Shown: piece by piece, positions 34,501 to 47,800 of the stretch
How the letters are laid out: every line of letters begins with the position of its first letter
Numbering within the stretch: the stretch's first letter is position 1
Source of the DNA: Corythucha ciliata
Taxonomy: Eukaryota > Arthropoda > Insecta > Hemiptera > Tingidae
NCBI GenBank assembly: GCA_038030265.1
Contig: CM075937.1
Coordinates: 31,538,198 to 31,602,197, forward strand
Reading direction: 5' to 3'
DNA length: 64,000 nucleotides
Made by a program: the position numbers and the translations under genes
Notes under the pieces: model-generated
What the model was told of the DNA's origin: nothing
Database searches by the model: none
What the model saw: the letters and a program-made list of their open reading frames with translations, nothing else

Positions 34501-37500
34501 GCCACCCTCTTCAGAAGGTATTTTTCCTCTTCGTTCAGCAGACTGCCCCTAAGTAGGAATAGGGGATATGTTTAACCACTCCGTGTTTCTTCCATTCTTC
34601 CCTATGTTGAATGTGCCCTGATGTTCTCAAACGCCCATCGTGCCATTATAAGTGCTCATTCATTGAAGCCACATGCATTGCTCTGTTTATCCCATAGCAT
34701 AGCATAGCTAGAGATTTTCCAGAGCACGTGCTCTTCGGTTTTCGAACATTATTCGGGATTTCCTGTAAGACAACTTCATTGTTTGCCTAAGGCAGCGTTC
34801 ATACTGTGGCGATACGACATCGTTTCTACATCACTCCGACACACTTCCAGTTGTTTCTATCTTTTTATCCTCCTTGTCCTAGACGCTGTTAATTTGCGTC
34901 GGTGATGTCGAAACGATAGCGTACCGCTCTAGTATGTTCGCCACCTAAGAAACTGAAAGTAGTATAATTTTTTTTTTCTGCTGGTAACTTTCATTTAAGC
35001 CCTAAAGAACCAATTATCCAATTCTATAGAAGGTAATTGAACCCCAAGGAGCTGCTTTTTGGGCACGAGACTGTAACTTGAGCCAAAACATTAGAGTTTC
35101 CATCCAAAACTGGTAGTTTTACCCAAGAAATCAAAATGTCAGCCGAGAAACAGTAAATCAGCCTCCAAACTGTTCAACAACTGCTGCATCACCCATTAAA
35201 AAAGAAAGAAAGACAAAAAAACAATTTTACCATTCTTCCGTCCTATCACACTGATGCATAGATACACCATTGAGAAAATTGGGCAAAATCTGTTGATCCT
35301 CCACTGTCCATCGAGTCTATCAATTCATTTATGGGTTTCTTGCTGAACGGCCAGTTTCGGTTTCAAGTGCTGGTGGAAAATTCCCCTCTAAAGCGGTGTG
35401 GTGAAGTCAGTTTCTGCGTTTTGAGGCTAAATTAAGTCTGCGAAGTTGCCCCTCCCCCTCACAAAAGTCTGAATAACAAATGAGAACTACAACGCGTATA
35501 AAGTAACAAAATCCTATATTATGATAGATCGCTTGTTCACTTGTGGGTCGTCCGGTCCTTTATCGGCGGACCGGACTGTTGATTCCGCTGTAAGGCTTCA
35601 AATGAATTCCATAGCCTGTAGCTAAAGAACGCACATCATTATGCTGCTTATTATTTGGAGTTGCCTCTTTGCCTGTCGGTCACTTCGGGACACATCAGAT
35701 ACTCTGTAAAGGCAATAGCATCTGATTGTGAGTCTATAGCACGAAGTGGAACTGAGGCGGACGGTAGTCGTAATCCTGAGACGATGAGCTTTTTCTCTGA
35801 AGCGATAACGCTTGGGTCAGTGCGAATGAGTCGATGCTGTCGAATTTGTCCGCGATCTCCTTCCACCTATCTTTCTTTCTTTCCACACAACTGCTTCTGT
35901 TTCTCATGATCAAAAACTCCTCATCTCTTCGCCACAACCGACACTTTGAAAATTTTGCGTACCGCTTCTATGAATTAATAAACGAAATTCGTGTAGAATA
36001 GAACGATTTTCCAAAATTAGAACGAATCTAGAAAAAAACGACTGTCCGAGCACGACTGCACTGAACAAATTTCATTGGTCTGATGAGCTGCTGTGTAGAT
36101 AAAAATTACTACTGTAGACAGCTTTATCTTGAAGAATTGACTCCGTCTCTTGGCTTTTTCTCTCCCCCGCAGTTTTTCTTTTCTTTTTCTCTCTCTTGTT
36201 TTCGTTTTATTTTCCGGGCAAGCGGAAATGATGTCGAAAATTGTCTTCATTTGAATTGTCCTCAGTGAGGTTATTTGAATGTGCTATATTCTCGGCGAAA
36301 AACCGAAGGGATCTGGGAAAAAACTAAGGGTTTGGTAACTCCAATTTGGAATTGATGGTGAAACGGGATCTATCCTAACTCGAACGAACTCTTAACTCCT
36401 AGAGTTAGCTAGGCCTCACTATAACACCAACCAAATGTAGTTTTCTCCATTTCTACCTTAGAAATTTGACAATTCTTTGTTCTCAGCTGAGAGTTGAGTT
36501 TCGAGTTTACGGCTAACTTGGGGTTAGCGAAAAAAATTCGTTTCACTTCTTCGAGTTAGTCTTGGCCTGTGGGTTAGCAAGAGCTCAAAACCTTTCTTAA
36601 CCTCGAGTCACTCTTAACTTTGGGAGTTAAGTAGCCCGCGCTTTAACTCAAACTTGGTGAAATCCGCCATTACAGAAATAAACTCAAGTCTCAAAACTTA
36701 GTTGGGTAACGCAGCGTTGAGCAACGCTCGTGAGAACTCATGACCCTCGTGACTGGCGTCGACGCCGCGTTGAGCAACGCTAGTGTGCACTTACGGTTGA
36801 TTACGTCGTGCGAAATGTTTTTGAAAAAATAATTTTTTTAATCGAGTTGTGGCGTTTTTAAGATTTTAGCACTTTTTTGAAGAAACGTAGTGTATAAAAG
36901 TCAATGCTCGGTCAAATTCCATTGGCTCAATCTGTACTAGAAATTGCTATGGAAGGAGCACTTAAAAATGATTTTTTGGTTAAAACATGAAATTTAGATG
37001 TCTATGAGTAAGGTGGGGCGCAGACCCAAGCATTTTAATAATGTATCGGATGTGGATTCGTTCCATACTGAATTTCCCTATTGGATTGTACCCCATTTTT
37101 CAATGACATCATTCTAACAATAGTTCTTCCCTTGGTGTCCAGGTGCCGATCCCAAATCGGTAGTATGCGCCTTTTACAAACAGGGCCAGTGCACCAAAGG
37201 GAACAAATGTAAATTTTCTCACGACCTGTCCATTGAGAGGAAAGGAGAGAAGAGGAGCATTTACGTCGACATGCGAGATGATGAAGATGGCGTCGAGGAT
37301 GAGGAATCAAGAATGAGGGACTTGATCGACAGCAAACTCGGGGATGATAAAAATCGTCCATCGACTGACATTGTGAGTCTTATTAGTTAATAGGTATAAG
37401 CGTTTTGATTTCTAATTAATAAATTCCCAGGTTTGCAAATTTTTCCTTGATGCCGTGGAGCATAACAATTACGGATGGTTCTGGAACTGTCCTAACGGGG

Positions 37501-38186
37501 AAAATTGTAAATATCGTCATGCTCTACCACCTGGCTACGTTTTGAAAAAGGACAAGAAGAAGGAGGGTAAAAAGGAGGAGATTTCGTTGGAGGATCTGAT
37601 CGAAAGGGAACGAGCGGCGCTCGCATCTTTGAAATTCACCAAGATCACGCTGGAAACATTTTTGGAATGGAAAAAGAGAAAAATTCGCGAGAAGAAAGAG
37701 ACGCTTCAAAAGGAGGAAGACAAAAAGAAACAGGACTTTAAAGCGGGTAAATCGAGCGGCCTGTCGGGACGAGAAATGTTTTCGTTCAATCCCGAGCTGG
37801 CCGCTGGTGACAGCATGGAGGATGGTGACGAAGCGTACGATTCCTATCAAAGAGACGAAGAGGACGACCCGTCGTCGCAGTATAAAGAAATTAACTTTGA
37901 CCGACTGGACTTTGAGGCGTCCGAGGTTGACGCTGACGGAATTACCCAAGCTCCTGACGACCGATTGTCGCATCACGTTGAAAATCTTATTAAATCCGCG
38001 CCACCCTCTTCAGAAGGTATTTTATCGATATCTTTCGCTTGTTATTCGAAGAGCTAATGATTTTTGTTCGTTCTTACAGATGAGCTGAATGGAGAATCTG
38101 GGGCTGTGGCTATTAATGAAAATCTGTTCCTTGAAGAGGATTTAGAAGGATTAGACGAAGAATTGGAGGATCTAGAGATAAAATAG
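28530..38186 (+). CDS. ZC3H15: ZC3H15 / DFRP1 CCCH zinc-finger protein
   Basis: The family partner that binds and stabilises the GTPase DRG1 and associates with translating ribosomes in the cytoplasm. An intact path uses exons 28530-28601, 28681-28879, 37143-37372 (or its duplicate 33643-33872), 37431-38016 and 38080-38186, giving 397 residues against about 426 in vertebrates. The N-terminus [13 protein letters not shown] runs into [23 protein letters not shown] finger 1 is [19 protein letters not shown]; finger 2 starts [20 protein letters not shown]. The DFRP block [14 protein letters not shown] follows, then [11 protein letters not shown] and an acidic tail [14 protein letters not shown]. 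Phases 0, 1, 0, 1 agree. The interior of the gene is present in additional tandem copies (see separate entries). Confidence 0.92.
28711..32666. repeat. Tandem duplication of ZC3H15 exon 2 and the following intron
   Basis: 28,711-30,688 recurs at 30,690-32,666 with a single-base length difference seen (catccaaaactgg against catccaaactgg). The second copy of exon 2 (30,690-30,858) has lost its acceptor and first ten codons because the junction falls inside the exon at ctctccc|gggagcg. It could be used only by cryptic splicing. The donor at 30,859 is kept. Confidence 0.92.
29313..29467. repeat. Harbinger-like MITE with TAA duplication (three copies through amplification)
   Basis: The ends GGCAGCGTTCATAC (left) and GGTGGCGAACATAC (right, reverse complement) are flanked by TAA on each side. 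The inner arms share atcgtttc. Copies at 31,292-31,446 and 34,791-34,945 exist because the surrounding DNA is duplicated. An independent, diverged member in opposite orientation lies at 54,650-54,787. Confidence 0.8.
32667..38024. repeat. Tandem duplication of ZC3H15 intron plus exons 3-4
   Basis: 31,027-34,525 (intron block plus exons 3 and 4) recurs at 34,526-38,024, offset about 3.5 kb. The junction at 34,525/34,526 joins the intron after exon 4 (ggtattttt) to the middle of the intron after exon 2 (cctcttcg). With the unit at 28,711 the order is S1-S2, S1-S2-S3, S2-S3. S1 is 28,711-29,047; S2 is 29,048-30,688; S3 is 32,667-34,525. Confidence 0.92.
33643..34516 (+). pseudogene. Extra copy of ZC3H15 exons 3-4, exon 4 frameshifted
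   Basis: Exon 3 (33,643-33,872) is intact and identical in reading to the copy at 37,143. Exon 4 (33,931 to about 34,516) has six A residues instead of five at 34,045-34,050. This shifts the frame after VLKK and meets a stop within ten codons. A transcript using this exon 4 would lose the acidic half of the protein. Another single-base difference (cgacttgac against cgactggac) separates the copies. Confidence 0.85.
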
Positions 38187-38852
38187 CTTCAATTTCGCTC
38201 TCTGTCTTCTTTCTCTTGGGCATTTCTTCCGTTGTTGTTTAAAAAGAATAATAATATAAATTGTCTTTCAGTTTGAAATTCAAATCGTTCTAGTTACGTA
38301 GATTTCGAATCGACATGAAGTGTACAGTTTTGAGTTCAATGCCGGTCCATTTATCCCAGAACGTTCCTAGGATTGATTTATGACGACCATGTTTTCTATG
38401 CCTCCATAAGATACGATTACATTACAAAATAATTCCCAGGAAAATGATTTTTTTTTTTTTTTTTAAATGGGGGTCTAAACACCTCAAGACAGCATCATTC
38501 GTTCGTTTCACATTACTTTTATTTTTTTTAGCCCTTTTTCGTTGTCACAATGGGGGCAAACGCGAATTGGTGGTACATACATGTTAGGATCACCGTCCAT
38601 CGGAAAATATTTTTAGCGAAGATATTATGTACTTACAGTGACCGTTGACTTGAAATTAAAAGTTAGCGCGCAACGACCTTTTCGGTGATAACGGCGCCTT
38701 CTCTCTTAACAGTAGCCATTTTGAGAGTCGGCTTGTGAATCGGGGGAGCTTACAGCTTATTGAAGCGTTTGTGTGACTCCTGTCTAATAATTTTGTTTAT
38801 TTCACTCCGCCTGTGTTTTAATTTGTCCACTCGTTAAATCGACTGTACGGCG
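38187..38852. other. ZC3H15-UBA2 intergenic region
   Basis: This 666-base gap must hold the ZC3H15 polyadenylation region and the UBA2 promoter. A run of about 20 T lies at 38,443-38,464. On the minus strand at about 38,664-38,720 an 18-codon frame (MATVKREGAVITEKVVAR) is followed by a donor-like gtaagt. It might be the first exon of a divergent transcript but I do not recognise it. Confidence 0.35.
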
Positions 38853-41800
38853 ATGGCTCTCACTTCGCTTTCGCCCAGTCTCAGACAAAAGATCAAGGAT
38901 AGCAAGATACTGGTCGTGGGTGCCGGCGGCATCGGATGCGAGTTGCTTAAAAATTTGGTTTTGATCGGTTTTGAAGATATTCACGTGGTAGGTATTCGCC
39001 CCCCTGAGTATCTTCTTTATAATTTCCTAAATGACTTGTTGTTGTTAATCTATACAGATCGACTTGGACACTATCGAAGTAAGTAATTTGAACAGACAGT
39101 TCCTCTTCCAGAAACAACATGTTGGCAAGTCTAAAGCCGAAGTAGCTCGAGAGAGCTGCTTGAAATTCAATCCCGACGCTAAGATTTCTGCTCATCATGG
39201 AAGTGTTATTAGGTAAGCTGTCAACGAAACTTCGCTCTATCTGCATCATTGGGTTAATCGAGATTTCTGTCCATTTATAAGTCCTACGTACAACCTGGAA
39301 TACTTCAAACAATTCAAGGTCGTTTTAAATGCTTTGGATAACGTTGCGGCCCGCTCACACGTTAATCGCGTTTGTCTCGCCGCCGAAGTCCCTCTTATTG
39401 AGTCTGGAACAGCCGGCTATGAGGGACAAGTTGAGCCAATTATCAAGGGCACCACCGGGTTCGTATTACTTTTTATTCCACGTAATCCGTGAAAGTAGAG
39501 CCCGTTTTTAAAAATGCCGTTCTTTTCAGGTGTTACGATTGCCAAGGAAAGCGTCAACCCAAAACGTACCCTACCTGTACTATTCGAATGACACCATCTG
39601 AACACATTCATTGTACCGTCTGGGCGAAATATGTTTTCAAGTAAGTCATGATAACACCATTTGAAACGCAGTCTTGCAAGCTTTACACGCCTGTTATTTG
39701 ATATCATGGCCCTGAGCATGGCTAGACCATTAAGATCAATTTCCCGCAAATGTGAATTTTTGGCCCTGAAATCTATCATTGCAAAGTGTCTGAAACTTTT
39801 GAGCATCGTCGAAATATCCCTCATTCGCACTACAAAATAGTATTCCTGGGAAAAATAGTATAGAAAGAGTATTCCTGTGGAAGATAACACCCCCCCCCCT
39901 CACACAAGACTCTATTTGAAGACTGAAACGATCGAAAACATCCCGTTATTTAATCATCCCAAAGCCACGAGACATCATGGACTATCTGCATTCTTCATAT
40001 CTTTTGTGCTGGATAGCGATTTCCGCAGGGCCTTGTATAGCCCTCTTGAGGTCCATCGTCGAGAATTATCGTGGGGTCCGCTAGGGGCGAAGCCAGCAAG
40101 GGGCAAGGGTAAGCTGCTGCTCACCCTTCTTCAAGTCATCATTGCAGCTGCAATCTGGAATGAAAGCAGCAATTTGATCGAAGAGTTTGAAGAGACAAGT
40201 TGCTGCTTTCATTCGATTAGCATTGATGCTGAACATTTTGCCTTTAAAATATCAAAATGATCGCTTCACAGCTAAAATTGGGGGAAGCCGCTCCTCATTC
40301 TCAGTTTAAATTTATTTTAAAAACGCTCATTGCCATCCCAAAAGTTGAGAGAAATCTTTCATTCACAGACCAAAAAGTGCTCAGTCGCAGCTAAAATTGA
40401 GAAAACGCTAATTTGCGGTTTCCGGAGGCTACGTGGCTATAACGTAGAGAAAAATCGCTAATTTGCGGCTGAAATTGTGAAAAGGGGCAAATGTGCTATT
40501 CTTGGGTCGTGCCTGCAGCTAAAATTAATAAAACATGATGAGCTTGGCATCGCGTTACTAAAGGCCCGTTCACAAGCTCTATGTTTGCTTTGTGTGGAGC
40601 CTATGCAAGCAAACAAATGTATTCCCTCGAAAAACGAAGGTTGCATGGACACCACACAACGAAAACATAGAGCTTGTGAACGTGCCTTCAAAACTTTAAC
40701 GCCACTACGCGTTAGTCTGTTAACAAAAATTAAACAACTCTGTTAAGCTTTGGTTTCCTGGAGAAGCGGTGCCGTAATATAGTGGTAGAAAAAATCCCCT
40801 TTTAAATCACGCCAGTAGTTGCCTAGAGAGTAGAAAGCGGTCAACAGACAGCGGCACCGCTTCGAATGAGACGGATGTTCAGGACGGTGATGAACTGTTC
40901 ATCAACGATTTTGACGGTAACTGTGAACGTTTTTTGTTTACAATGAGCGTAAAAACTACCTGGACGGTGACGAAATTGTAATTAATACTGTCCGGAAGAA
41001 AATACTACCAAATAGTGGGAACTACGAGGAAAAAGCGTTCATCACGGTATGTTTACCGCTCTCTAGGCACCTATGGATTGACTTCAAAGGAAAAATTTCT
41101 ACCGTAACATCACGGCACCGCTTTTCTAGGAAACCAAAGCTTTACTCAACAATTTGCTAGGCCGGCCACTCAGGTGCAGTTTGAGCTGACAGTTTAAACT
41201 GTTCAGTTCAGCCCCCCACAGATGCACAGCTCAATCCTTCAGTTATTACAATGGATTCGAAAGAGCAGGACGATGTTGCCGTTCTCGGTTTACTGTTTGT
41301 AGTTCTTCAGAAAAAAAACAAGCGTGTGTTATTAGATGAGGTCATCGAGAATTGTTAGTATTCAAAGATGTCCACCAGACCTCAGATCAGTGGCGTTCCC
41401 GGGAGGGGGCCATGGGTTGATCGCCCCCTCCGGCAGGCCGTTTTTAGCCAAGTTTTTGCGAAATCCCAGCAATACGAAGGGCATTCATTACAACACCCGT
41501 CCCTCGCCGGTCCTTAGTCCCTGTCGAAATCGCCCCCTCCCCGCCCCGAAAGGATTTCTAGGTACGCCCCTGCCTCAGATGACCTTTAGGTCTAATCTAA
41601 TGGACATCTTATATGCTTATCTTTGAATACTAAAAAACAATCGAAAAAACGCCAACAGTAGTGCAAGGGGTGGTGGCAAAGGCGGAATCAATCTTCGGTT
41701 ATCGGCTCGCTAAAAGAACTCAGTGAAGAACCATTAGGCCCCATCGTACGGGAGCGGGAATCGTGCGATTTCAGCGTTAAGGGGGGTTTCCTCGACCCCT

Positions 41801-44800
41801 TCCCAGTCGCCCCTCGCCTAAACAAAGCACATAAATTTTGGCTCCATCCCTGCATCAATATTCGATTTCAAAGTCTAATTTTAATCTTCAGGAAGTTCTA
41901 CAGTGACGTTAGATCTTGTTTTTCCAAATTTCATCCCTGAAATTACCTTAAAACACATTCAAATTCCAAAGTGCTTTGGGGTTATTTTAGGGATAAAATT
42001 TGAAAAATCAAGATCTAACGCCACTGTCGAACTTCCTGAAGATTAAAATTAGACTCTGAAATCGAAAATTGGTGCAGAAATGGATCCAAAATTTATGTGC
42101 GAAGTTTAGGTGAGGGGTGACTGGGAAGTGGTCGAGGAAACCCGCCTGAAACCCCGCCTTAAGCGTCTTGAGCTTATCCGGCCGTCTACACGAAAAATGC
42201 CTTTCGCTCCCTCCACTTCTTTTTCTACATCTATGTCAAAAATAGACACGCGGTCTTGGCAATTGAACTGAGAACTGTACAGTTCAACCCCCACACACAA
42301 ATGGATCAGTTCGAGCTTTCAGTTTGAAAAAATGAAATTTCATTTGTGTCAGTTTGACTGTGCAGTTCGCCTTAACTGAGACTGGAATACCCCCTCACGT
42401 GCAGAGCTCGTGAAACTGCACGTGAGTGGCCGGCTTTAGTAAATTGGCGAAAGTTACTGTTATACTCGTTATTGTTCCTGAATCCGACCAGTTTGTTGGG
42501 CAAAATTACCACGCCAGATTGAAGACCTAAAATGGGAGATTTCCCCAATAGGGATCGGACCGGGATCGGACACGGCAACGTTGCCATAGAAATCCCGCCC
42601 CCGCCGGTCTATCAAAGCATATGATTGTGGCATCCAAAAATCTACCAATCATGTTCGAGAAAATTTGGATGCCAAACAAAAGGTGTCCGTCCCCGATACA
42701 ATTAAATTATTCTTAAGCTCGGTGCACACGATGCATTTTTCGAAGCATGTTTACTTGCATGGTGAAAAAAACATATAATCCCCATCAGTGACCGGATGTT
42801 TTTTAGAACAGGCAGGCCATCATGCTTCAAAAAAATGCATCGTGTGCACCGAGCTTTAATTTCCAGACCAACATGTGATTTTACGAGGAAAACAGCCTTT
42901 TTCGCGTCGACTAGCGATGCCCACGATGTCACAAACGATACAGATCGATGTGAACGGTGTCTTATTTGGTGTGGCTTTGAGTAGGTCTGGAGAGTACACA
43001 GCGCGGAGCACTCTGATTGGTTGAAGCCCACAGCGCGGAGCACTCTGATTGGTTGAAGCCCACAGCTCAGCTTTTTAAAGCTTGCATGTGAAGGCGGCTT
43101 TAGGGCTAAAATTCAATAAATTTGGCAGAGAGATCATTCCCTCTAGAGTTTTCTTTTTATTATTTTGGGATAAAAGGCTTTCCATAGCTATAAAGAACAG
43201 GCTGTCAGTTCACGTATAGCTAAATTTCGAATTTTTTTTTGGCCCAAGAATACTATTCGGGAGAAAGGGGCTAGTTATTTGGCACATAGCAACCCAATTC
43301 AGGGGCATTATTCACAACTATCTTCCTCGAGTACTCGAAGAGAAAAATCAGTTCATTCTTAAATAGAGCAATCAACCACTGCATTTATTTTCTGTAAGAA
43401 AAATGTCCACTCTTTTAGTTATGAGATGAAGGTCGTCCGCGAATTTCCAGGTGCCAATGCGTGCTCCACAGGATGTACACACAATTTTCTCTCGATGGGT
43501 CAGCGTATTACTGCCCTGGTAATACTGTGGAAAAGTCGAATTCAATTTTAAAAACTCTCCCCGTCACGATTAATTTCAAGCGAATTTTAACGTACCCTAT
43601 TCCTGTACATCTGCGACCAAAGATCAATACCGGAGCCGACACTGTGATACCCAACTGTAATGGTCGAGGATCGCTTCAATGCATTGTCGTCGTCAGTTAT
43701 ACCCGTGTAGTCGACACACAGATCATCATGAGCGCTATCCGCAATATGTTTTCTACACTTTTTACACCTTATGACACAGATAGGAGAGATAGATTTATAA
43801 GGGCACTCCCTTATGTAAGGCATAGCGTCAGGCGGTGATGCTCCGATCACCGGTACCGAACTGCGTATCGTGTGAATCTCGTCCCAAGTCCTAGCGGTGT
43901 CGACATATTACACAATAATTTCATTTTTGACCTTTCTTTTTTTCCACTAGTTTCCGCGTTTTTAGCCCACCAACTGTTTCAAAATTCAATTTCAGATTAA
44001 AAGCTCCGTTTGTTTCAAGCGTATTAACCAACAGCTCAAATTTACGAGTGGTGAGAAGAGATTTTGGGATTTTTGCATATTTCTGAGGCTAATAATTATG
44101 GTTACAAATAGAACATTTTTGAATTACAAAAAGATGATAATTTGTAGGCACAGGAAATAAAACTAAAGGAAAAGGCAAAATTCGACCCAATTTCAAACGT
44201 GGCTTAAAATTTTGTTGTTTATTGTATTCTTCGACTATTCGAAGAGTCTGCAACGATACGGGGTTTTTGGTGCTTAATCGAATGCATGGTGGCTCGTTTT
44301 CTCTGCGATCAATATTATTTGAGTTATGAACGAAAATACCCGAATCCCGGACATTATCCCGCTATAGCAACTCCATCTTGTGGCACTTTCACTCGGGCTC
44401 GTAATAATTGTATGGCTCACCCTGGAGACGATAGAATCTACCAAAACAAACGAAAATGCTAAATAATGTTAGTTTTGGTCTTCCTGGTTGGGTTTGGGCG
44501 GTGACCAGCCGCTTTTCTTATCAATTGTTCGTGGGCTGAGAGACCCATATGAACCGCGTGCAGCTCAAATGGGACACATTTGAGAAAATTACAACACAAA
44601 ATTCTAATCGGAGATACTTAAGTTCCCGAAAAGGCGGATTTTCGATCAGTTTGATGCGTTTTGTGGCATTTTCCTGGTGACCACGAATTTGCGAGCAGAA
44701 GGCTGTGCTGCTATTTAAGCGATTGTAATAACCATTCTCGTTGGTTTGGCCATGAATAAAACCAATTTCACCGGTTTGGCTCGTCAACAAACACAATTCT

Positions 44801-47800
44801 AAATATGACTTAGCCAAGTGTGGCCAAATAAATACGATACTCCAATTAAAGATTGTTCTGAACCACCTTTTTATTAATATCGCGACCGCGGTTTCGGTCC
44901 TTTAAGCCATTTCCAAGCTGGTCGCTTCTCGTTTGTTTAAAAATAAATTACCTAAAGGACCGAAACCGCGGTCGCTGTGTTAATAAAAAGGTGGTTCAGA
45001 GCAATCTTTAATTGGAGCATCAGAACATAATTCTATGCGGATAGTGCGACCAAAAAACAAATTTCGTAGGTTTTCCTCGCAGTAAAAATATCAATTTTGC
45101 TGTTTTGGCTCACTCAAACCCCTCTTAAGCCGCCATCCGTTACGTCATTGTCGCGGTCGCTCAAGCTTCGTCCGCCCCCAACTGCTCGCGAATAGCGAAT
45201 AGGATAATTGAAGGTCACATCAAAGCGCTCTCAAAAATCAGTTTCAATTTTTGGATTCTCCATGTAGTGAAACCCTAAAAGATGCAGTCTCGTTCGTTTT
45301 TAAATTTTTGCCATTTCTGCCAAAATCGCCCCGGGGGTTTGGGTCCTACGATTTTAAAGATTTGAGATCATTATTTCCAAGTGTTTTAATTTGAGCCGGA
45401 CGCTCCGTTTTGTCAGTCCTTCGGAATTCGTCCATGGGGGAACGCAGCCGGTTCCGGCCAAAACGTAACTAGATAGGTACCAGCGGCACTTGAACAACTC
45501 TCTTCACTATCTACTATCTAAAGAAGGCTCTGCCCTAAAAGGGCGCAAAAAGGAGCAATATTCTACCTCACAGTTTTTGTTCTGAAAGATTCTTCAAGAA
45601 CTTAATTTCTTTTATTTGACAGTACAATTTGGGGGTCGGGCTCATTCTCTACGTATAAAGCAATTTCGAGGGTTTGGCGCAACCAATTTTATGATTGTTG
45701 TTTCCTTCAAAAACCAATTTCGCGGGATGTTCAAAAACGAAATTTCTCGGATTTGGTCCTGAAACTTGCAATTTTATGAATATTCAACCAGGAAACTTCC
45801 AATTTTGCTGATATTTAACTCCAAAATGTTGCAATTTTGCGGCATTCCTTTGATTTGGTCCGCAGTCGTGGCCAGCTAGACCGGGTGCCGCGGCCTCTAA
45901 AAACAAGCCCCGACACTTGCAATTTCGCGGAAATAAAGACTGGAAACTAGCAATTCCGCGAATATTTAGCCTCCAAACTTGCTATTCGAGGCTATTTATC
46001 CATCGAATCCTGACTTATTGGCCACTGCTTACAATTTTAGCGGCTATTTAGAAACTGGCAATTTCAGACTCACTTATTATTTTCTAGCCCTGAATCTTGT
46101 CAGTTTCGTGACTATTTCACACCACGGTTATTAATTTTACCTATAGTTAACCTCCAAAACTTGATCATTGACCACATCGTTTTTTTTTGGGCTACTGAAT
46201 GAACACTTCATGCTGGCACGAATGAGTGAAAGCACTTCATTTGTGTTGGAAGTAAACTTGTGTTTTAATTAATTTTCCCGCCTCATATTTAAGAGGCCCT
46301 TCTAGCAGTTATTCGAAAGTAGTACCTTGTTGGGCCATTTTGAGGATCCCGAAGGACCATATAGGACCTTAAACTATAAAGTAGTACCGTCATTCCTAAA
46401 GAAGGACCGCTTGTCACCGTTGTTATAATTAGGACAGCCGAGCATCACGGAAACTAACTTGTCATATTGTGCTTGCCGAATTTTATTCTACGTATACTGG
46501 TTTTTCCTCACCTGTGCATCCCTCTTATCATACTAATACCGTTTGACATTCAGCATGGTCTTTGGTGAACCGGAAGAAATGGATGAAGAAGACGTCGGTT
46601 TCACAGAATCCGCCGAGAGTAAAGACAAAAAATCCGAGAAATCTCTCCGAGAGCTCATGGACGAAACAGACTATGATCCAATTAAACTTTTTCAACGCCT
46701 ATTCCACGATGACATCACCTACCTCTTGACATTGAAAGATGTTTGGAAAGAGCGATCGCCTCCAAAGCCTGTCGCTTGGGATGATGATCTTCCAGACGAG
46801 GGTACGTCTCACGTAATTCCAGCATCAGTTATCGAAGATCAAAGAATTTGGACGTTCGAACAGTGTAAAAAACGATTTTCGGACGCTGTGATAGCGTTGA
46901 AAAAAGCAACGAAAGTGAGTTAGATTGAGTCAACCCCCCCTCCCCATGAGGTTATTCATGACGTAATTTTTTGGTTTTCACAGGAATTGAAGGATGGGGA
47001 TCATCTTGTTTGGGAGAAAGACGACGACGCCATAATGGATTTTGTGGCTTCTTGTGCGAATCTCCGAGCTCGTAATTTTGGTATCGAACAGAAATCGCGA
47101 TTTGAAATTAAATGTGAGTAACTCTAACCGCAACGTTCTGGTTCCAATGTACTAGGTGTCAAGTCAATGTTTTTCTCTTCTACCACGTCCCAAATGCTTC
47201 GCCCCAGAGACCAGGGCTATGCATGAACCGTGGGTTCTTGGACTACAAACTGCCTAATTTTGATGTTCCAAAGTGGAGTGGGCACTGTTAAAATTATCTC
47301 TTCCCAACCTTTACTGATTTTTTATCGCTCCCTGGTCCTCACGAGATCCACTTACGCGGACCACATCAATGACCCATAAAAGCACCGTGGTGAATATCCT
47401 AGTCTTTGACCTCGTCCCTCATATACTACCCACCTACAATAATGGTTGATGGGTGGGAACCCATTTTTACTAAACAAACGTCATAAATGACATACAAAAT
47501 TATTAATAACTCTTGTCTGTTGTCTATTTTCAGCGATGGCTGGTAATATAGTACCGGCCATAGCGACGAGCAATGCCATCATAGCCGGTATTATAGTGTT
47601 ACGCGCTATTAAAGTAATCGAGGGAAACATGGAAGCGTGTAAAGTCGTATATCTGAGGTCTGGTTTGACCGCCCGCGGTGATTTGATCGTTCCGGAAAAA
47701 AGTTTTTTGCCGCCGAACCCAAAATGTTACGTTTGCTCTTCCAAACAAGTAAATGACCCTGGTACGGAATTTGTTCTTGACGCCGCTAACCTCATCTTCC

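Noticed and set aside
43461..43850. Opposing open frames, one with [19 protein letters not shown]
   Set aside because: The cysteine pattern does not complete any zinc finger I know and no splice context supports an exon within the UBA2 intron.
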